DNA of 64,000 bases from Streptomyces sp. NRRL F-5727 (GTDB lineage Bacteria; Actinomycetota; Actinomycetes; Streptomycetales; Streptomycetaceae), in the NCBI RefSeq assembly GCF_000719555.1, contig NZ_JOGX01000007.1, forward strand, positions 145,144 to 209,143. The letters are read 5' to 3'. This document shows, piece by piece, positions 1-8,447 of this stretch. Under the pieces are notes generated by a model. The model worked only from the letters and a program-made list of their open reading frames with translations, had not been told where the DNA came from and did not search any database. Made by a program: the position numbers and the translations under genes. Every line of letters starts with the position of its first letter. Position 1 is the stretch's first letter.

Positions 1-516
1 TCCACCGAGGACGTCACCGCGATCAGCGTCCTCGCGGCCTTCGTCGTCCTGGTCACGGTCGGTCTGCGGCGGCAGCTCTTCGCCGTCAGCCAGGACGAGG
101 AGTTCGCCCGCGTCACCGGACTGCCCGTGCGCGCCCTGAACCTGCTCATCGCCGTCACCGCCGCCGTGACCGTCACGGTCGCCATGCGGGTCGTGGGCCT
201 GCTGCTGGTCAGCGCGCTCATGGTGGTGCCGGTGGCGGCGGCCCAGCAGCTGTCGAAGTCCTTCCGGGCGACCTTCGTCCTCGCCGTGGCGACCGGGATC
301 ACGGTCACCCTGGCCGGCACGGTCACCTCGTACTACCAGGACGTCCCGCCCGGCGCGACGATCGTCCTGTACGCGATCGGGGTCTTCGTCGTCCTGACGC
401 TGCTGGCCACCCCGCTCGCCAAGCGACGGGCGAAGGCCGCCGCTCAGGCCAACGAGGACTGCGACGCCCGCTGCGTCCCGGGCAGCCGGCGGACCACGGA
501 CGACGTGAAGGTATGA
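1..516 (+). CDS. Zinc/manganese ABC transporter permease (ABC-3 family), 3' part
   Basis: Partial gene: the frame is open from base 1 and ends in TGA at 514-516, so about 171 C-terminal residues are visible. Four or more hydrophobic segments can be seen: one in the first 20 residues, a long one around residues 47-78, one around 90-105 and one around 118-138. The tail is charged and hydrophilic. The layout matches permeases of ZnuB/MntB-type importers, which pass Zn2+ or Mn2+ through the membrane with an ATPase and a binding protein. The gene lies 83 bp upstream of zur on the same strand, which favours zinc as substrate. The ATPase and solute-binding genes would lie left of the window. Family assignment is fairly sure; metal specificity is inferred from context. 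Confidence 0.85.
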   Translation, partial: STEDVTAISVLAAFVVLVTVGLRRQLFAVSQDEEFARVTGLPVRALNLLIAVTAAVTVTVAMRVVGLLLVSALMVVPVAAAQQLSKSFRATFVLAVATGITVTLAGTVTSYYQDVPPGATIVLYAIGVFVVLTLLATPLAKRRAKAAAQANEDCDARCVPGSRRTTDDVKV

Positions 517-599
517 GCCACGGGTGAGCCGCGACTGAACCCGGGGGGACGGGGGACTGGCAGAATGGCGGGGGCAGACAAGCATCCAAGGAGGCCCCC

Positions 600-1010
600 G
601 TGGCGACGGCAGGACCCCCCGTACGCGGCCGCTCCACCAAGCAGCGGGCCGCGGTGGCGGCAGCACTGAGCGAGGTGGACGAGTTCCGCAGCGCCCAGGA
701 ACTGCACGACATGCTCAAGCACCGCGGCGACTCCGTCGGCCTGACCACCGTCTACCGCACCCTCCAGTCGCTGGCGGACGCGGGCGAGGTGGACGCGCTG
801 CGCACCAGCGACGGCGAGACGGTCTACCGCCGCTGCTCGTCCGACGACCACCACCACCATCTGGTCTGCCGCGCCTGCGGCAAGGCCGTCGAGGTCGAGG
901 GCCCGATGGTGGAGCAGTGGGCCGAGTCGGTCGCGGCCGAGCACGGCTTCGTGAACGTGGCGCACACCGTCGAGATCTTCGGCACCTGCGCGGAGTGCGC
1001 GGCGAAGTGA
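600..1010 (+). CDS. zur: Zinc uptake regulator Zur (Fur family)
   Basis: A 136-aa Fur-family repressor that senses Zn2+ and shuts off zinc uptake genes. The N-terminal winged helix contains the recognition-helix motif GLTTVYRTLQSL (about residues 41-52). It is followed by the metal-binding HHHHLVC stretch, the CRAC pair (about residues 98-101) and a C-terminal CAEC pair, so both structural zinc CxxC sites are present. The start is GTG at 600, preceded by AAGGAGG with good spacing. Length is normal for the family. The adjacent metal permease gene upstream supports Zur rather than Fur, PerR or Nur. A strong hairpin terminator follows 10 bp downstream. Confidence 0.92.
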   Translation: MATAGPPVRGRSTKQRAAVAAALSEVDEFRSAQELHDMLKHRGDSVGLTTVYRTLQSLADAGEVDALRTSDGETVYRRCSSDDHHHHLVCRACGKAVEVEGPMVEQWAESVAAEHGFVNVAHTVEIFGTCAECAAK

Positions 1011-1020
1011 CCTGACATAC

Positions 1021-1064
1021 GTGTGGGGCCCTTACCGGACAGACTTCCGGTACGGGCCCCACAC
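1021..1064. terminator. Bidirectional hairpin terminator between zur and the YcxB-like gene
   Basis: Long inverted repeat with arms GTGTGGGGCCCTTACCGGA and TCCGGTACGGGCCCCACAC, a 6-nt loop and one mismatch. It sits between the convergent zur stop (1010) and the stop of the minus-strand gene (1070), so it can serve both transcripts. Confidence 0.85.
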
Positions 1065-1069
1065 GCATG

Positions 1070-1621
1070 TCACACGCGGCTGCTGTGCCGGTCCAGGAGG
1101 GCCCGGAGCCGGTCGGCGTCGGCCGCATCGGCGAGACCGTGCTTGGGCAGGTAGGCGAAGCCGGTGCCCGCCCGGCGGGGGGTGAGCAGGACGAAGAGCC
1201 GGTCGGTCTCCACGTACCGCGGCAGCATCGCCCAGCGGATGACGGTGTCGGTGTCCCGGGAGGTCCACCGGCCGCCCTCGGCGTCGACGACGGCCCTGGC
1301 GTCGCCGCCCTGGGCGCGGGCGGCCCGGAGGAAGGTCCGGGCGACCGCCCAGGGCATCAGGCGGACCAGGACGACGAGGCCGGCGCCGAGCCCCGCCATC
1401 TCGGCCACGGTCCCCGCGTCCGGCTCGCCGGGGAGCAGCAGCTCCAGGGCGGCGATCAGGAAGGCGAGGACCGAGGTGCCGTAGGCGACGCCGCGCAGCA
1501 CCCGCCACCAGCGGGCCGCCCCGAGGCTGATCCGTACCGCCTCGCGCACGTCCACGAGGGCGGCCGGGTAGGCGAGTTCGATCCGGTCGTGGACCGTGGA
1601 GTCGTGCGGTGTCCCGTTCAC
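1070..1621 (-). CDS. YcxB-like membrane protein
   Basis: A 183-aa protein with two adjacent hydrophobic segments (about residues 45-64 and 72-90) followed by a cytoplasmic domain. That domain carries a pattern typical of YcxB-like C-termini: a segment like 'RWAMLPRYVETDRLFVLL', then 'FAYLPKHGL'. The function of YcxB-like proteins is unknown. The gene is convergent with zur, shares its terminator, and lies 16 bp downstream of uppS on the same strand, so it may be co-transcribed with uppS and recO. The first ATG is used; no alternative start looks better. Confidence 0.6.
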   Translation of the reverse strand: MNGTPHDSTVHDRIELAYPAALVDVREAVRISLGAARWWRVLRGVAYGTSVLAFLIAALELLLPGEPDAGTVAEMAGLGAGLVVLVRLMPWAVARTFLRAARAQGGDARAVVDAEGGRWTSRDTDTVIRWAMLPRYVETDRLFVLLTPRRAGTGFAYLPKHGLADAADADRLRALLDRHSSRV

Positions 1622-1637
1622 CCGCCGGATCGTAGCG

Positions 1638-2462
1638 TCACGCCTTGTCGAGGACGGCGAGGTCCGCCGGGTCCACCCCGCCGAAGCGGCGGTCGCGCTG
1701 GGCGTACTCGACGCAGGCCCGCCACAGGTCGCGGCGGTCGAAGTCGGGCCACAGCACGTCCTGGAAGACCATCTCGGCGTACGCGCTCTGCCAGATCAGG
1801 TAGTTGGAGGTGCGCTGCTCGCCGCTGGGCCGCAGGAAGAGGTCCACGTCCGGCATGTCCGGGTAGTAGAGGTACTTCTGGACCGTCTTCTCGGTGATCT
1901 TCGCCGGGTCGAGGCGGCCCGCCTTCACGTCCTCCGCGAGCGCCTGCGCCGCGTCCGTGAGCTCCGCGCGGCCGCCGTAGTTCATGCAGAAGTACAGCGT
2001 GAGCTTCGTGTTGTCCTTGGTCTGCTCCTGGGCGACCTGGAGCTCCTTGGCGACCGACTTCCACAGCTTGGGCATGCGGCCCACCCAGCGCACCCGGATG
2101 CCGAGCTCGTCGAGCTGGTCGCGGGTCTTGCGGATGAAGTCGCGGTTGAAGTTCATCAGGAAGCGCACCTCCTCGGGGGAGCGCTTCCAGTTCTCGGTGG
2201 AGAAGGCGTACAGGGAGATCGCGCCGACGCCCATCTCGAGCGCGCCCTGGAGCACGTCGAGGACCTGCTCGGCGCCGACCTTGTGGCCCTCGGTGCGCGG
2301 CAGGCCGCGCTCCTTCGCCCAGCGGCCGTTGCCGTCCATGACGATCGCGACGTGCCGCGGCACGAGCTCGGTCTGGAGCTTCGGCGGGTGGGCGCCGGAC
2401 GGGTGCGGCTCGGGGGTCCTGTACTCCCGGCGCTGGCGCCCGAGGAGTCGTGCGATGGCCAT
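1638..2462 (-). CDS. uppS: Isoprenyl (polyprenyl diphosphate) transferase, UppS family
   Basis: A 274-aa cis-prenyltransferase that condenses isopentenyl diphosphate onto an allylic primer to make the long-chain lipid carrier precursor for peptidoglycan. Diagnostic features are the [14 protein letters not shown] motif (about residues 42-55, with the catalytic Asp and substrate-binding residues), 'GHKVGAEQV', the '[17 protein letters not shown]' block and the C-terminal '[19 protein letters not shown]' block. Length is normal. It lies 12 bp downstream of recO, a common actinobacterial arrangement. Actinobacteria often have two or more paralogues, so chain length and exact product cannot be settled from the sequence. 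Confidence 0.93.
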   Translation of the reverse strand: MAIARLLGRQRREYRTPEPHPSGAHPPKLQTELVPRHVAIVMDGNGRWAKERGLPRTEGHKVGAEQVLDVLQGALEMGVGAISLYAFSTENWKRSPEEVRFLMNFNRDFIRKTRDQLDELGIRVRWVGRMPKLWKSVAKELQVAQEQTKDNTKLTLYFCMNYGGRAELTDAAQALAEDVKAGRLDPAKITEKTVQKYLYYPDMPDVDLFLRPSGEQRTSNYLIWQSAYAEMVFQDVLWPDFDRRDLWRACVEYAQRDRRFGGVDPADLAVLDKA

Positions 2463-2474
2463 GCGATGGATCTC

Positions 2475-3224
2475 CTAGCTCTTCTCTACGTACCGCAGGG
2501 AGCGCAGTCCGCGCTCCAGGTGCCAGTGCAGATAGGCGGACACCAGTCCGCTGCCCTCCCTGACGTGACGCGGCTCGCACGCGTCCGCCGTCGCCCAGTC
2601 GCCGGTGAGCAGCGCGCTGAGCAGGCCGATGGCCTCCGCTGAGGGTACGACGCTTCCGGGGACCCGGCAGTCGCCGCATATGACGCCGCCCGCCGCGACC
2701 GAGAAGAACCGGTTCGGCCCGTCGAGTCCGCATTTGGCGCAGTCCGAGAAGGAGGGGGCGTAGCCGTTCACGGCGAGGGAGCGGAGCAGGAAGGCGTCGA
2801 GGATGAGGTGGGGGGCGTGCTCGCCCCGGGCGAGGGTGCGCAGTCCGCCGACGAGCAGCAGGTACTGCTGCACGGCCGGCTCGCCCTCGTGGTCGGTGAA
2901 GCGCTCCGCCGTCTCCAGCATCGCGGTGCCGGCGGTGTAGCGGGCGTAGTCGGTGACGATGCCGCCGCCGTACGCGGCGATGGTCTCGCTCTGGGTGCAG
3001 AGCGGCAGGCCGCGTCCGACGAGCTCGCTGCCGCGGGCGAAGAACTGCACGTCGACGTGGGAGAAGGGTTCGAGGCGCGCGCCGAACTTGGACTTGGTCC
3101 GCCGCACCCCGCGCGCCACGGCGCGCACCCGTCCGTGCCCGCGGGTGAGGATCGTGATGATGCGATCCGCTTCGCCCAGCTTCTGGGTGCGCAGCACGAT
3201 GCCGTCGTCGCGGAACAGACTCAT
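2475..3224 (-). CDS. recO: DNA repair protein RecO
   Basis: A 249-aa RecO that works with RecR to load RecA on SSB-coated single-stranded DNA. The N-terminal OB-fold begins MSLFRDDGIVLRTQKLGEAD and includes 'RIITILTRGHGRVRAVARG', typical of RecO. Cysteines at 'CAKCG' and 'CGDC' (about residues 173-206) form the zinc finger seen in many RecO proteins. The frame stays open upstream of 3224, but the conserved N-terminus starts there, so the ATG at 3224 is chosen. It forms a tight unit with uppS. Confidence 0.93.
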   Translation of the reverse strand: MSLFRDDGIVLRTQKLGEADRIITILTRGHGRVRAVARGVRRTKSKFGARLEPFSHVDVQFFARGSELVGRGLPLCTQSETIAAYGGGIVTDYARYTAGTAMLETAERFTDHEGEPAVQQYLLLVGGLRTLARGEHAPHLILDAFLLRSLAVNGYAPSFSDCAKCGLDGPNRFFSVAAGGVICGDCRVPGSVVPSAEAIGLLSALLTGDWATADACEPRHVREGSGLVSAYLHWHLERGLRSLRYVEKS

Positions 3225-3289
3225 GGAGCCATTCTCCCGTACGCGGGGAGGGTCCCGGCCGCGTCCCGGAATCCGGGGGGCCGAGGGGG

Positions 3290-3505
3290 TCAGGGGACCT
3301 CGCCGCGGCTGCGGGCGTTGGCGTGGGCGGTGGCGGCGCTGAGGCGCTCGGCGGAGGTGGCCTCGCGGACCTCCTCGGGGGCCACGTCCCATTCGCGTCC
3401 GCCGCCGAGCGGGCGGATCTGGACGTACGGGCCCTCGTGGCCCATCACCCTCGCGACCCGCCCGGTGCGGATCTCCACGACGTACGCCCCGATCGGCAGT
3501 GTCAT
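3290..3505 (-). CDS. Small conserved hypothetical protein (71 aa)
   Basis: Short protein beginning MTLPIGAYVVEIRTGRVARV. The first 40 residues look like a small beta-barrel (SH3-like) with alternating hydrophobic residues (VVEIRTGRVARVMGHEGPYVQIRPL), and the last 30 form a helix-rich tail. Codon use is biased like the neighbours. It lies 65 bp upstream of recO on the same strand. I do not recognise a named family, and the function is unknown. Confidence 0.6.
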   Translation of the reverse strand: MTLPIGAYVVEIRTGRVARVMGHEGPYVQIRPLGGGREWDVAPEEVREATSAERLSAATAHANARSRGEVP

Positions 3506-4158
3506 GACCGGCCCTCCTCCCCGGCGGTGCGGGCCCGGCGGTGCGCCGGGCGGGTCCGCCGTGCGGTGTCCCTTGCGAGCGAGCGGCCGCGGGGACGGCG
3601 GTGCCGCGGGGCCGGACGCCGGTCCCGGGCGGGGTATTCCCTCCGCGCCGTTCCCGCGCATTTCCGGCTCCGTGTGCCGCGCCGCTCCGACTTCCCCCGT
3701 GGTCGTTCTCTCCTGGTGTCTTCCTTCACCAACGTATGCCTTTCTGAATCCATTTCCCGCTTCCCCACTCCCGGGTGACCCGCGATCCGTAGAATCGTGG
3801 GACGCACCAAGGGAGTTCGGGACGTTCCCGCACGCCACCGGGGCGGGATGTTCGAGCGGAGAATTCGATTCGCGGCCGTCGGGTCGCGCGTGGAACCGGT
3901 GAAGTCCCGTAAATCCGGGGGAATCTCGAACGGCCGTGCCGGGGCCGTCACGGAATTGTTCTCGGGGTCCGGGCTTTCGCTCCGGCGCACGCCGGGGCGC
4001 GTGAAGGGGGCGCGCGAAGTGGTCCCCACCGGGGCCGGGCGCGCCGGGCCCGGTCGTGGTGCCGGGCGGGCCGGTGCCCCTACGATCGGCGCGGGAGCGT
4101 CGTCCTGTCGCCCGGCGGCGCCCCGGGACCGACCGACGGCGGCGGAGGAATGCGGACG
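3506..4158. other. About 650 bp without a recognisable gene
   Basis: No reading frame in this stretch has plausible protein character. From about 3690 to 3960 the base composition is less GC-rich than the neighbours. A small inverted repeat (CCGTG...CACGG) lies near 3932-3951. It is flanked by divergent genes, so it should contain their promoters, but I could not assign convincing -35/-10 pairs to either side. Confidence 0.4.
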
Positions 4159-4572
4159 ATGACGGCCACCCCCTCTCTGGTCCTGCGCGGTGGCGAATCG
4201 GTTCTCCGCTTCGCGGGCGGGCCGGTGACCCTGCGCCGCCCGGACAAGGAACACCACATACCGCTCGCGGCGATCTCCTTCGTCCACGCCGAGGGCCGGT
4301 CCGTCGCGATCGTGCTGACGGCGTCCGGGGCCGACGAGCCGACGATCTACCGGGTCGCCGACGTCGACGAGACCGGCGCGCTCGCCTTCGCGGACGCCGT
4401 GACCGCCGCCCTCCCGGAGACCCCGGCGCCCGACGGCGCCGCACTCGTCACGACCAGCACGCCCCGGGCCGCGGAGCCCGCCGCCGCCGGGGGCGGGGTC
4501 AGCTGGAAGCCGGTCGTGGCCGCCGTGGCCGTCCTGCTCGTCGCCCTGGCGGTGTTCGCCGCAAGGGGCTGA
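4159..4572 (+). CDS. Hypothetical protein with C-terminal membrane anchor (paralogue of the next gene)
   Basis: A 137-aa protein. The N-terminal 85 residues are a beta-rich domain ('VLRGGESVLRFAGGPVTLRR' onward) ending in 'IYRVADVDETGALAFADAV'. An Ala/Pro-rich linker follows, then a single C-terminal transmembrane segment (about residues 115-135). The same domain, ending 'VHRIDDVDPDGATLFADTI', starts the next gene, so the two are paralogues. GGAGGA touches the first ATG (4150) but is well spaced for the ATG at 4159, which is therefore preferred. Family not recognised. Confidence 0.6.
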   Translation: MTATPSLVLRGGESVLRFAGGPVTLRRPDKEHHIPLAAISFVHAEGRSVAIVLTASGADEPTIYRVADVDETGALAFADAVTAALPETPAPDGAALVTTSTPRAAEPAAAGGGVSWKPVVAAVAVLLVALAVFAARG

Positions 4573-4598
4573 CCGGGGCCCGCTCCCGCCTTTACGAT
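4569..4598 (+). promoter_or_regulatory. Candidate promoter for a leaderless transcript
   Basis: CTGACC, an 18-nt spacer and TACGAT, followed 7 nt later by the ATG at 4606. No Shine-Dalgarno sequence precedes that ATG, which suits a leaderless mRNA. Confidence 0.45.
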
Positions 4599-4605
4599 CA
4601 CGCTC

Positions 4606-5424
4606 ATGCCGATACCCATCGCCTCCCTCCCCGTCCTCGTGGGCCGGGACGGAATCGTCCTGTCCGCCGAGAACGAGGGCCTGGTCCTCGACCTCCCGAC
4701 GGAACAGATCGTCTTCACGGCCGACGGGCTCGGCCGGCTCCGCGCCGAGGGCGGGACGGTCCTGATCGAACTGCGGGCGAAGGCCGGGGCGACACCGCGC
4801 GTCCACCGGATCGACGACGTCGACCCGGACGGGGCGACCCTCTTCGCCGACACGATCAACGACCTGCTCGCCAACCGGACGGACAGCGACGACGTCGACG
4901 GCGCCCGCTTCGCCGCGATCCGCTCGCTGGCCCCGAGGTGGCGCCACCGGTTCGCCCGGCGGGTGCTGCGGGGCGTCCTCGGCTATCTGCTCGCGCTGGT
5001 CGTGCTCGCGGTGGTCGCGGGATCGCTGGGCCACTGGGACGTCGTCATCCTGGAGATCCCGGTGGGCGGCATCAGCTGCCTCGCCCTCGGATCCGGCGCG
5101 TACGGGCTCGGGCAGAGCATGCGCGAGCGATGGCTGCAGCGGCACGGGGTCGCGGTGACCGCCACCCGGGCCACGTCGCCGGGCGCGTACGTCTACCCCG
5201 ACGGGACCGGCGACTACCGGATCTTCGTGCACGGCAGGGCCGGTGCGGCCATCACCGCGCTCTACCCGCGGGAGGACCCGGGGGACGTGCTCGTGCCCTC
5301 GCCACGCTCCGCCCGGCTGGTGAGCACGGTCGGCGGCGGCTTCCTGCTGGCCTGCGGGATCGCGGGCACGGTCGCGCTCGCGCTGCTGACCGTGAGCTCG
5401 TTCGGCACCCCAGGCGGACTTTGA
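4606..5424 (+). CDS. Hypothetical membrane protein, paralogue of upstream gene
   Basis: A 272-aa protein. Residues 1-90 repeat the beta-rich domain of the preceding gene (both contain R-x-x-DVD-x-x-GA-x-x-FAD). Hydrophobic segments follow at about residues 120-160 (two helices) and near the C-terminus (about 240-265), with a soluble stretch between them carrying 'YVYPDGTGDYRIFVHGRAGA'. This suggests an inner-membrane protein with two soluble parts. No known family is recognised. It lies 33 bp after its paralogue and may be transcribed separately from the TACGAT promoter. Confidence 0.6.
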   Translation: MPIPIASLPVLVGRDGIVLSAENEGLVLDLPTEQIVFTADGLGRLRAEGGTVLIELRAKAGATPRVHRIDDVDPDGATLFADTINDLLANRTDSDDVDGARFAAIRSLAPRWRHRFARRVLRGVLGYLLALVVLAVVAGSLGHWDVVILEIPVGGISCLALGSGAYGLGQSMRERWLQRHGVAVTATRATSPGAYVYPDGTGDYRIFVHGRAGAAITALYPREDPGDVLVPSPRSARLVSTVGGGFLLACGIAGTVALALLTVSSFGTPGGL

Positions 5425-5446
5425 GAAGTCATAAGTCTGCCTTATG
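5412..5446. other. Inverted repeats at gene end / upstream of the iron box
   Basis: AGGCGGACT (5412-5420) can pair with AGTCTGCCT (5434-5442) with one G-T wobble, overlapping the stop codon of the preceding gene. A second small palindrome, CATAAG-N5-CTTATG (5430-5446), overlaps it. These could be a weak terminator or an operator for the downstream reductase. Confidence 0.35.
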
Positions 5447-5486
5447 AGGGCATAGACCGGGGTCGGGTACCACTTCGCGCGGCGAG

Positions 5487-5505
5487 TTAATTAGGGTGGC
5501 CTAAG
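5487..5505 (+). promoter_or_regulatory. Iron box (DmdR/DtxR-type operator)
   Basis: TTAATTAGGGTGGCCTAAG matches most conserved positions of the actinobacterial 19-bp iron box (TTAGGTTAGGCTNACCTAA type), notably the TTA...TTAGG and CCTAA parts. It lies 45 bp upstream of the ATG at 5550. A DmdR-type repressor with Fe2+ would be expected to shut off the reductase gene under iron-replete conditions. Confidence 0.65.
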
Positions 5506-5549
5506 TGTCGGCGGCTCCGCCGCACGCCGTATGCGAAGGGAACCCAGTC

Positions 5550-6917
5550 ATGCCCCGCCCCCTCCGGGTCGCGATCGTCGGCGCCGGCCCCGCCGGCATC
5601 TACGCCGCCGACGCGCTGCTGAAGTCCGACACGGCCACCGAGCCGGGCGTGTCCATCGACATCTTCGAGCGGATGCCGGCCCCCTTCGGCCTCATCCGCT
5701 ACGGCGTCGCCCCCGACCACCCGCGGATCAAGGGCATCATCACCGCCCTCCACCAGGTCCTCGACAAGCCGCAGGTCCGCCTCTTCGGCAACGTCAACTA
5801 CGGCACCGACGTCCACCTCGACGACCTGCGCTCCTTCTACGACGCGGTGATCTTCTCCACCGGCGCCATGTTCGACCGCGAGCTGAAGATCCCCGGCGTC
5901 GAGCTGAACGGCTCCTTCGGCGCCGCCGACTTCGCCTCCTGGTACGACGGCCACCCGGACGTCCCGCGCACCTGGGACCTGTCCGCCGAGAAGGTCGCCG
6001 TCCTCGGCGTCGGCAACGTGGCCCTCGACGTCGCCCGCATCCTCGCCAAGACCGCCGAGGAGCTGCTGCCGACCGAGATCCCCGCCAACGTCCACGAGGG
6101 CCTCAAGGCCAACAAGGCCGTCGAGATCCACGTCTTCGGCCGCCGCGGCCCGGCACAGGCCAAGTTCAGCCCCATGGAGCTGCGCGAGCTCGACCACTCG
6201 CCCAACATCGAGGTCATCGTCAACCCCGAGGACATCGACTACGACGAGGGCTCGATCGCCGAGCGCCGCAAGAACAAGCAGACCGACATGGTCGCCAAGA
6301 CCCTGGAGAACTGGGCGATCCGCGACGTCGGCGACCGCCCGCACAAGCTCTTCCTGCACTTCTTCGAGTCCCCCGTCGAGATCCTCGGCGAGAACGGCGA
6401 GGTCGTCGGCCTGCGCACCGAGCGCACCGAGCTCGACGGCACCGGCAACGTGAAGGGCACCGGCGTCACCACCGACTGGGACGTCCAGTCCGTGTACCGC
6501 GCCGTGGGCTACCTCTCCGACGAGCTGCCCAAGCTCCCCTGGGACACCGTCAGCGGCACCGTCCCGGACCAGGGCGGCCGGGTGATGGAGGGCGACGAGC
6601 ACATGGCCTCCACCTACGTCACCGGCTGGATCCGCCGCGGCCCGGTCGGCCTCATCGGCCACACCAAGGGCGACGCCAACGAGACCGTCGCGAACCTCCT
6701 GGAGGACTTCGCCGCCGGCCGGCTCCTCACCCCGGCCAGCCCGGAGGCCGACGCGATCGTCGCCTTCCTGGAGGGCAAGGGCCTCACCTACACGACGTGG
6801 GAGGGCTGGTACGCGCTCGACGCCGCCGAGAAGGCGCTCGGCGAGCCGCAGGGCCGGGAGCGCGTGAAGATCGTCGAGCGCGAGGACATGCTCCGCGCCA
6901 GCGGCGCCATCGACTGA
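5550..6917 (+). CDS. Ferredoxin-NADP+ reductase (adrenodoxin reductase/FprA family)
   Basis: A 455-aa flavoprotein that moves electrons between NADPH and ferredoxins. The N-terminal FAD-binding Rossmann motif is VAIVGAGPAGIYAADALL (about residues 7-24). A second dinucleotide motif, VAVLGVGNVALDVARIL (about residues 148-164), binds NADP. 'FGLIRYGVAPDHPRIKGI' and 'GWIRRGPVGLIGHTKGDANE' are hallmarks of the adrenodoxin reductase/FprA branch, and length matches FprA (about 455 aa). GAAGGGA precedes the ATG at 5550, favoured over an in-frame GTG at 5505 that lies at the edge of the iron box. The iron box suggests induction under iron starvation, perhaps to release iron from siderophores or feed ferredoxin-dependent enzymes (inference). 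Confidence 0.9.
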   Translation: MPRPLRVAIVGAGPAGIYAADALLKSDTATEPGVSIDIFERMPAPFGLIRYGVAPDHPRIKGIITALHQVLDKPQVRLFGNVNYGTDVHLDDLRSFYDAVIFSTGAMFDRELKIPGVELNGSFGAADFASWYDGHPDVPRTWDLSAEKVAVLGVGNVALDVARILAKTAEELLPTEIPANVHEGLKANKAVEIHVFGRRGPAQAKFSPMELRELDHSPNIEVIVNPEDIDYDEGSIAERRKNKQTDMVAKTLENWAIRDVGDRPHKLFLHFFESPVEILGENGEVVGLRTERTELDGTGNVKGTGVTTDWDVQSVYRAVGYLSDELPKLPWDTVSGTVPDQGGRVMEGDEHMASTYVTGWIRRGPVGLIGHTKGDANETVANLLEDFAAGRLLTPASPEADAIVAFLEGKGLTYTTWEGWYALDAAEKALGEPQGRERVKIVEREDMLRASGAID

Positions 6918-6992
6918 CCCGGCGGACCCCCGCCGACGAGCGGCCCTCCCCCGCCCGGTCCTACGCTGGAAGGACCGGAAGGGGTGAGGGCC

Positions 6993-8444
6993 GTGTCCGC
7001 ACCCGTCGTCGACCGCGCCGGCCGGGCCCGGGACGCGGTGGCCCACGAGCGGTGGGCCGAGGCGTACGCGCTGCTGCACGCCCGCGACCGGCACCCGGAC
7101 GAGCCGCTGACCGCCGGCGACCTCGCCGCGCTCTCCGACGCCGCCTGGTGGACCGGACACCTCGACGAGTCCGTCGCGGCCCGGCTGCGGGCGCACTCCG
7201 CCCATGTGGCCGCCGGCGACCACCGCGGCGCGGGAGCCGCCGCCTGGTGGCTCCACCACGAGTACGCGGGCCTGGGCCGGCCCGCCGTCGCGGCCGGCTG
7301 GCTGCACCGCGCCCACCACCACCTGGACGGGCTGCCGCCCTGCCCCGAACAGTCCCTCCTCGCCTGGACCGACGCCGAGGAGGCCACCGCCCGCGGCGAC
7401 GGACCCGCCGCCCTGGCCGCCGCCGCCCGGACGACCCGCCTCGCCGAGGACTCCGGCAGCCCCGACCTGCTCGCGCTCGGCCGCCAGGCCGCCTCCGACG
7501 CCCTGCTCGCCCGGGGCCGCCGCGCCGAGGGGCTCGCGCTCCTCGACGAGGCCGTGCGCGCGGCCGCCGCCGGCGAACTGAGCGGCCTCTGCACCGGCCG
7601 GCTGTACGCCCTGGCCCTCACCCGGTGCATGGAGGCCGCCGAGCTCGGACGGGCCGTCGAGTGGACCCGTGCCGCGATGGAGTGGTGCGCCACCACGGAC
7701 GGCGGCGAGAACCCCTTCCGCGGCGTCTGCCGGGCCCACCGGGCCGAGGTCCTGGACCTCCTCGGGCAGTGGACCGCGGCCGAGGAGGAGGCGCTGCGGG
7801 CCTGCCGGGAGACCCCGCTGGACAGCCTGGAGGCGGCCGCCGCCGCGTACTGCGCCGCCGGTGACGTCCAGCGCCGCCAGGGCCGCCCGGACGAGGCCGC
7901 CCGCTCCTACGCCCACGCCCACGACCTGGGCCGGCTCCCCCAGCCCGGCCTCGCCCTGCTGCGGCTCGCGCAGGGCCGCCCGGAGGCGGCGGCGGCCGGG
8001 CTGCGGCTCGCCCTCGCCTGCCAGGACGCCCGCCACGGCCCGCTGACCCGGGCCCGGCTGCTGGCCGCCGCCACCGAGGCCGCCCTCGCCACCGGAGCCG
8101 TACGGGACGCGGCGGACGCGGCGGCGGAGCTCGACGTCCTCGCCGGCGACGTGCCCCTGCTGCGCGCCCTCGCCGACACCGCGGCCGGCGCGGTGGCCCT
8201 GGTCGCCGTGCCCGGGGCGGCGCCGCCGGTGCTGCGGCGGGCCCTCGACGGCTGGCTGCGGCTGCGGGTGCCGTACGAGGCGGCGCGGGTGCGGACGCTG
8301 CTCGCGGCGGCCGACCGGGCGGCCGGGGACCAGGAGGGCGCCCGGCGGGAACTGGCCGCCGCCCGGGACGGCTTCGAGCGGCTGGGCGCCGGTCCGGACG
8401 CCCGCCGGGCCGCCGCGCGCCTGGACGCCCTTCCGGGCGGATAG
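6993..8444 (+). CDS. TPR-like helical repeat protein, resembles the C-terminal part of LuxR-type regulators
   Basis: About 483 residues, almost entirely Ala/Arg/Leu-rich helical repeats ('WAEAYALLHARD', 'AAAWWLHHEYAGLGR', 'AAAAYCAAGDVQRRQGRPDEAARSY'). The pattern is that of the tetratricopeptide half of large ATP-binding LuxR-family regulators. The last section ('VPYEAARVRTLLAAADRAAGD', then 'FERLGAGPDARRAAARL') is what normally comes just before the LuxR helix-turn-helix, but here the protein stops. No nucleotide-binding domain and no HTH are present. Two in-frame GTG codons exist; GGAAGGGG is better spaced for 6993 than 6984. Role unknown; probably a protein-protein scaffold. Confidence 0.55.
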   Translation: MSAPVVDRAGRARDAVAHERWAEAYALLHARDRHPDEPLTAGDLAALSDAAWWTGHLDESVAARLRAHSAHVAAGDHRGAGAAAWWLHHEYAGLGRPAVAAGWLHRAHHHLDGLPPCPEQSLLAWTDAEEATARGDGPAALAAAARTTRLAEDSGSPDLLALGRQAASDALLARGRRAEGLALLDEAVRAAAAGELSGLCTGRLYALALTRCMEAAELGRAVEWTRAAMEWCATTDGGENPFRGVCRAHRAEVLDLLGQWTAAEEEALRACRETPLDSLEAAAAAYCAAGDVQRRQGRPDEAARSYAHAHDLGRLPQPGLALLRLAQGRPEAAAAGLRLALACQDARHGPLTRARLLAAATEAALATGAVRDAADAAAELDVLAGDVPLLRALADTAAGAVALVAVPGAAPPVLRRALDGWLRLRVPYEAARVRTLLAAADRAAGDQEGARRELAAARDGFERLGAGPDARRAAARLDALPGG

Positions 8445-8447
8445 CGG

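Noticed and set aside
517..599. Zur operator between the permease and zur
   Set aside because: No palindrome resembling a Zur box was found in the 83-bp gap; any operator is likely upstream of the window.
3506..4158. Small genes in the gap left of 4159
   Set aside because: Possible frames lack a ribosome site, third-position GC bias or recognisable protein pattern.
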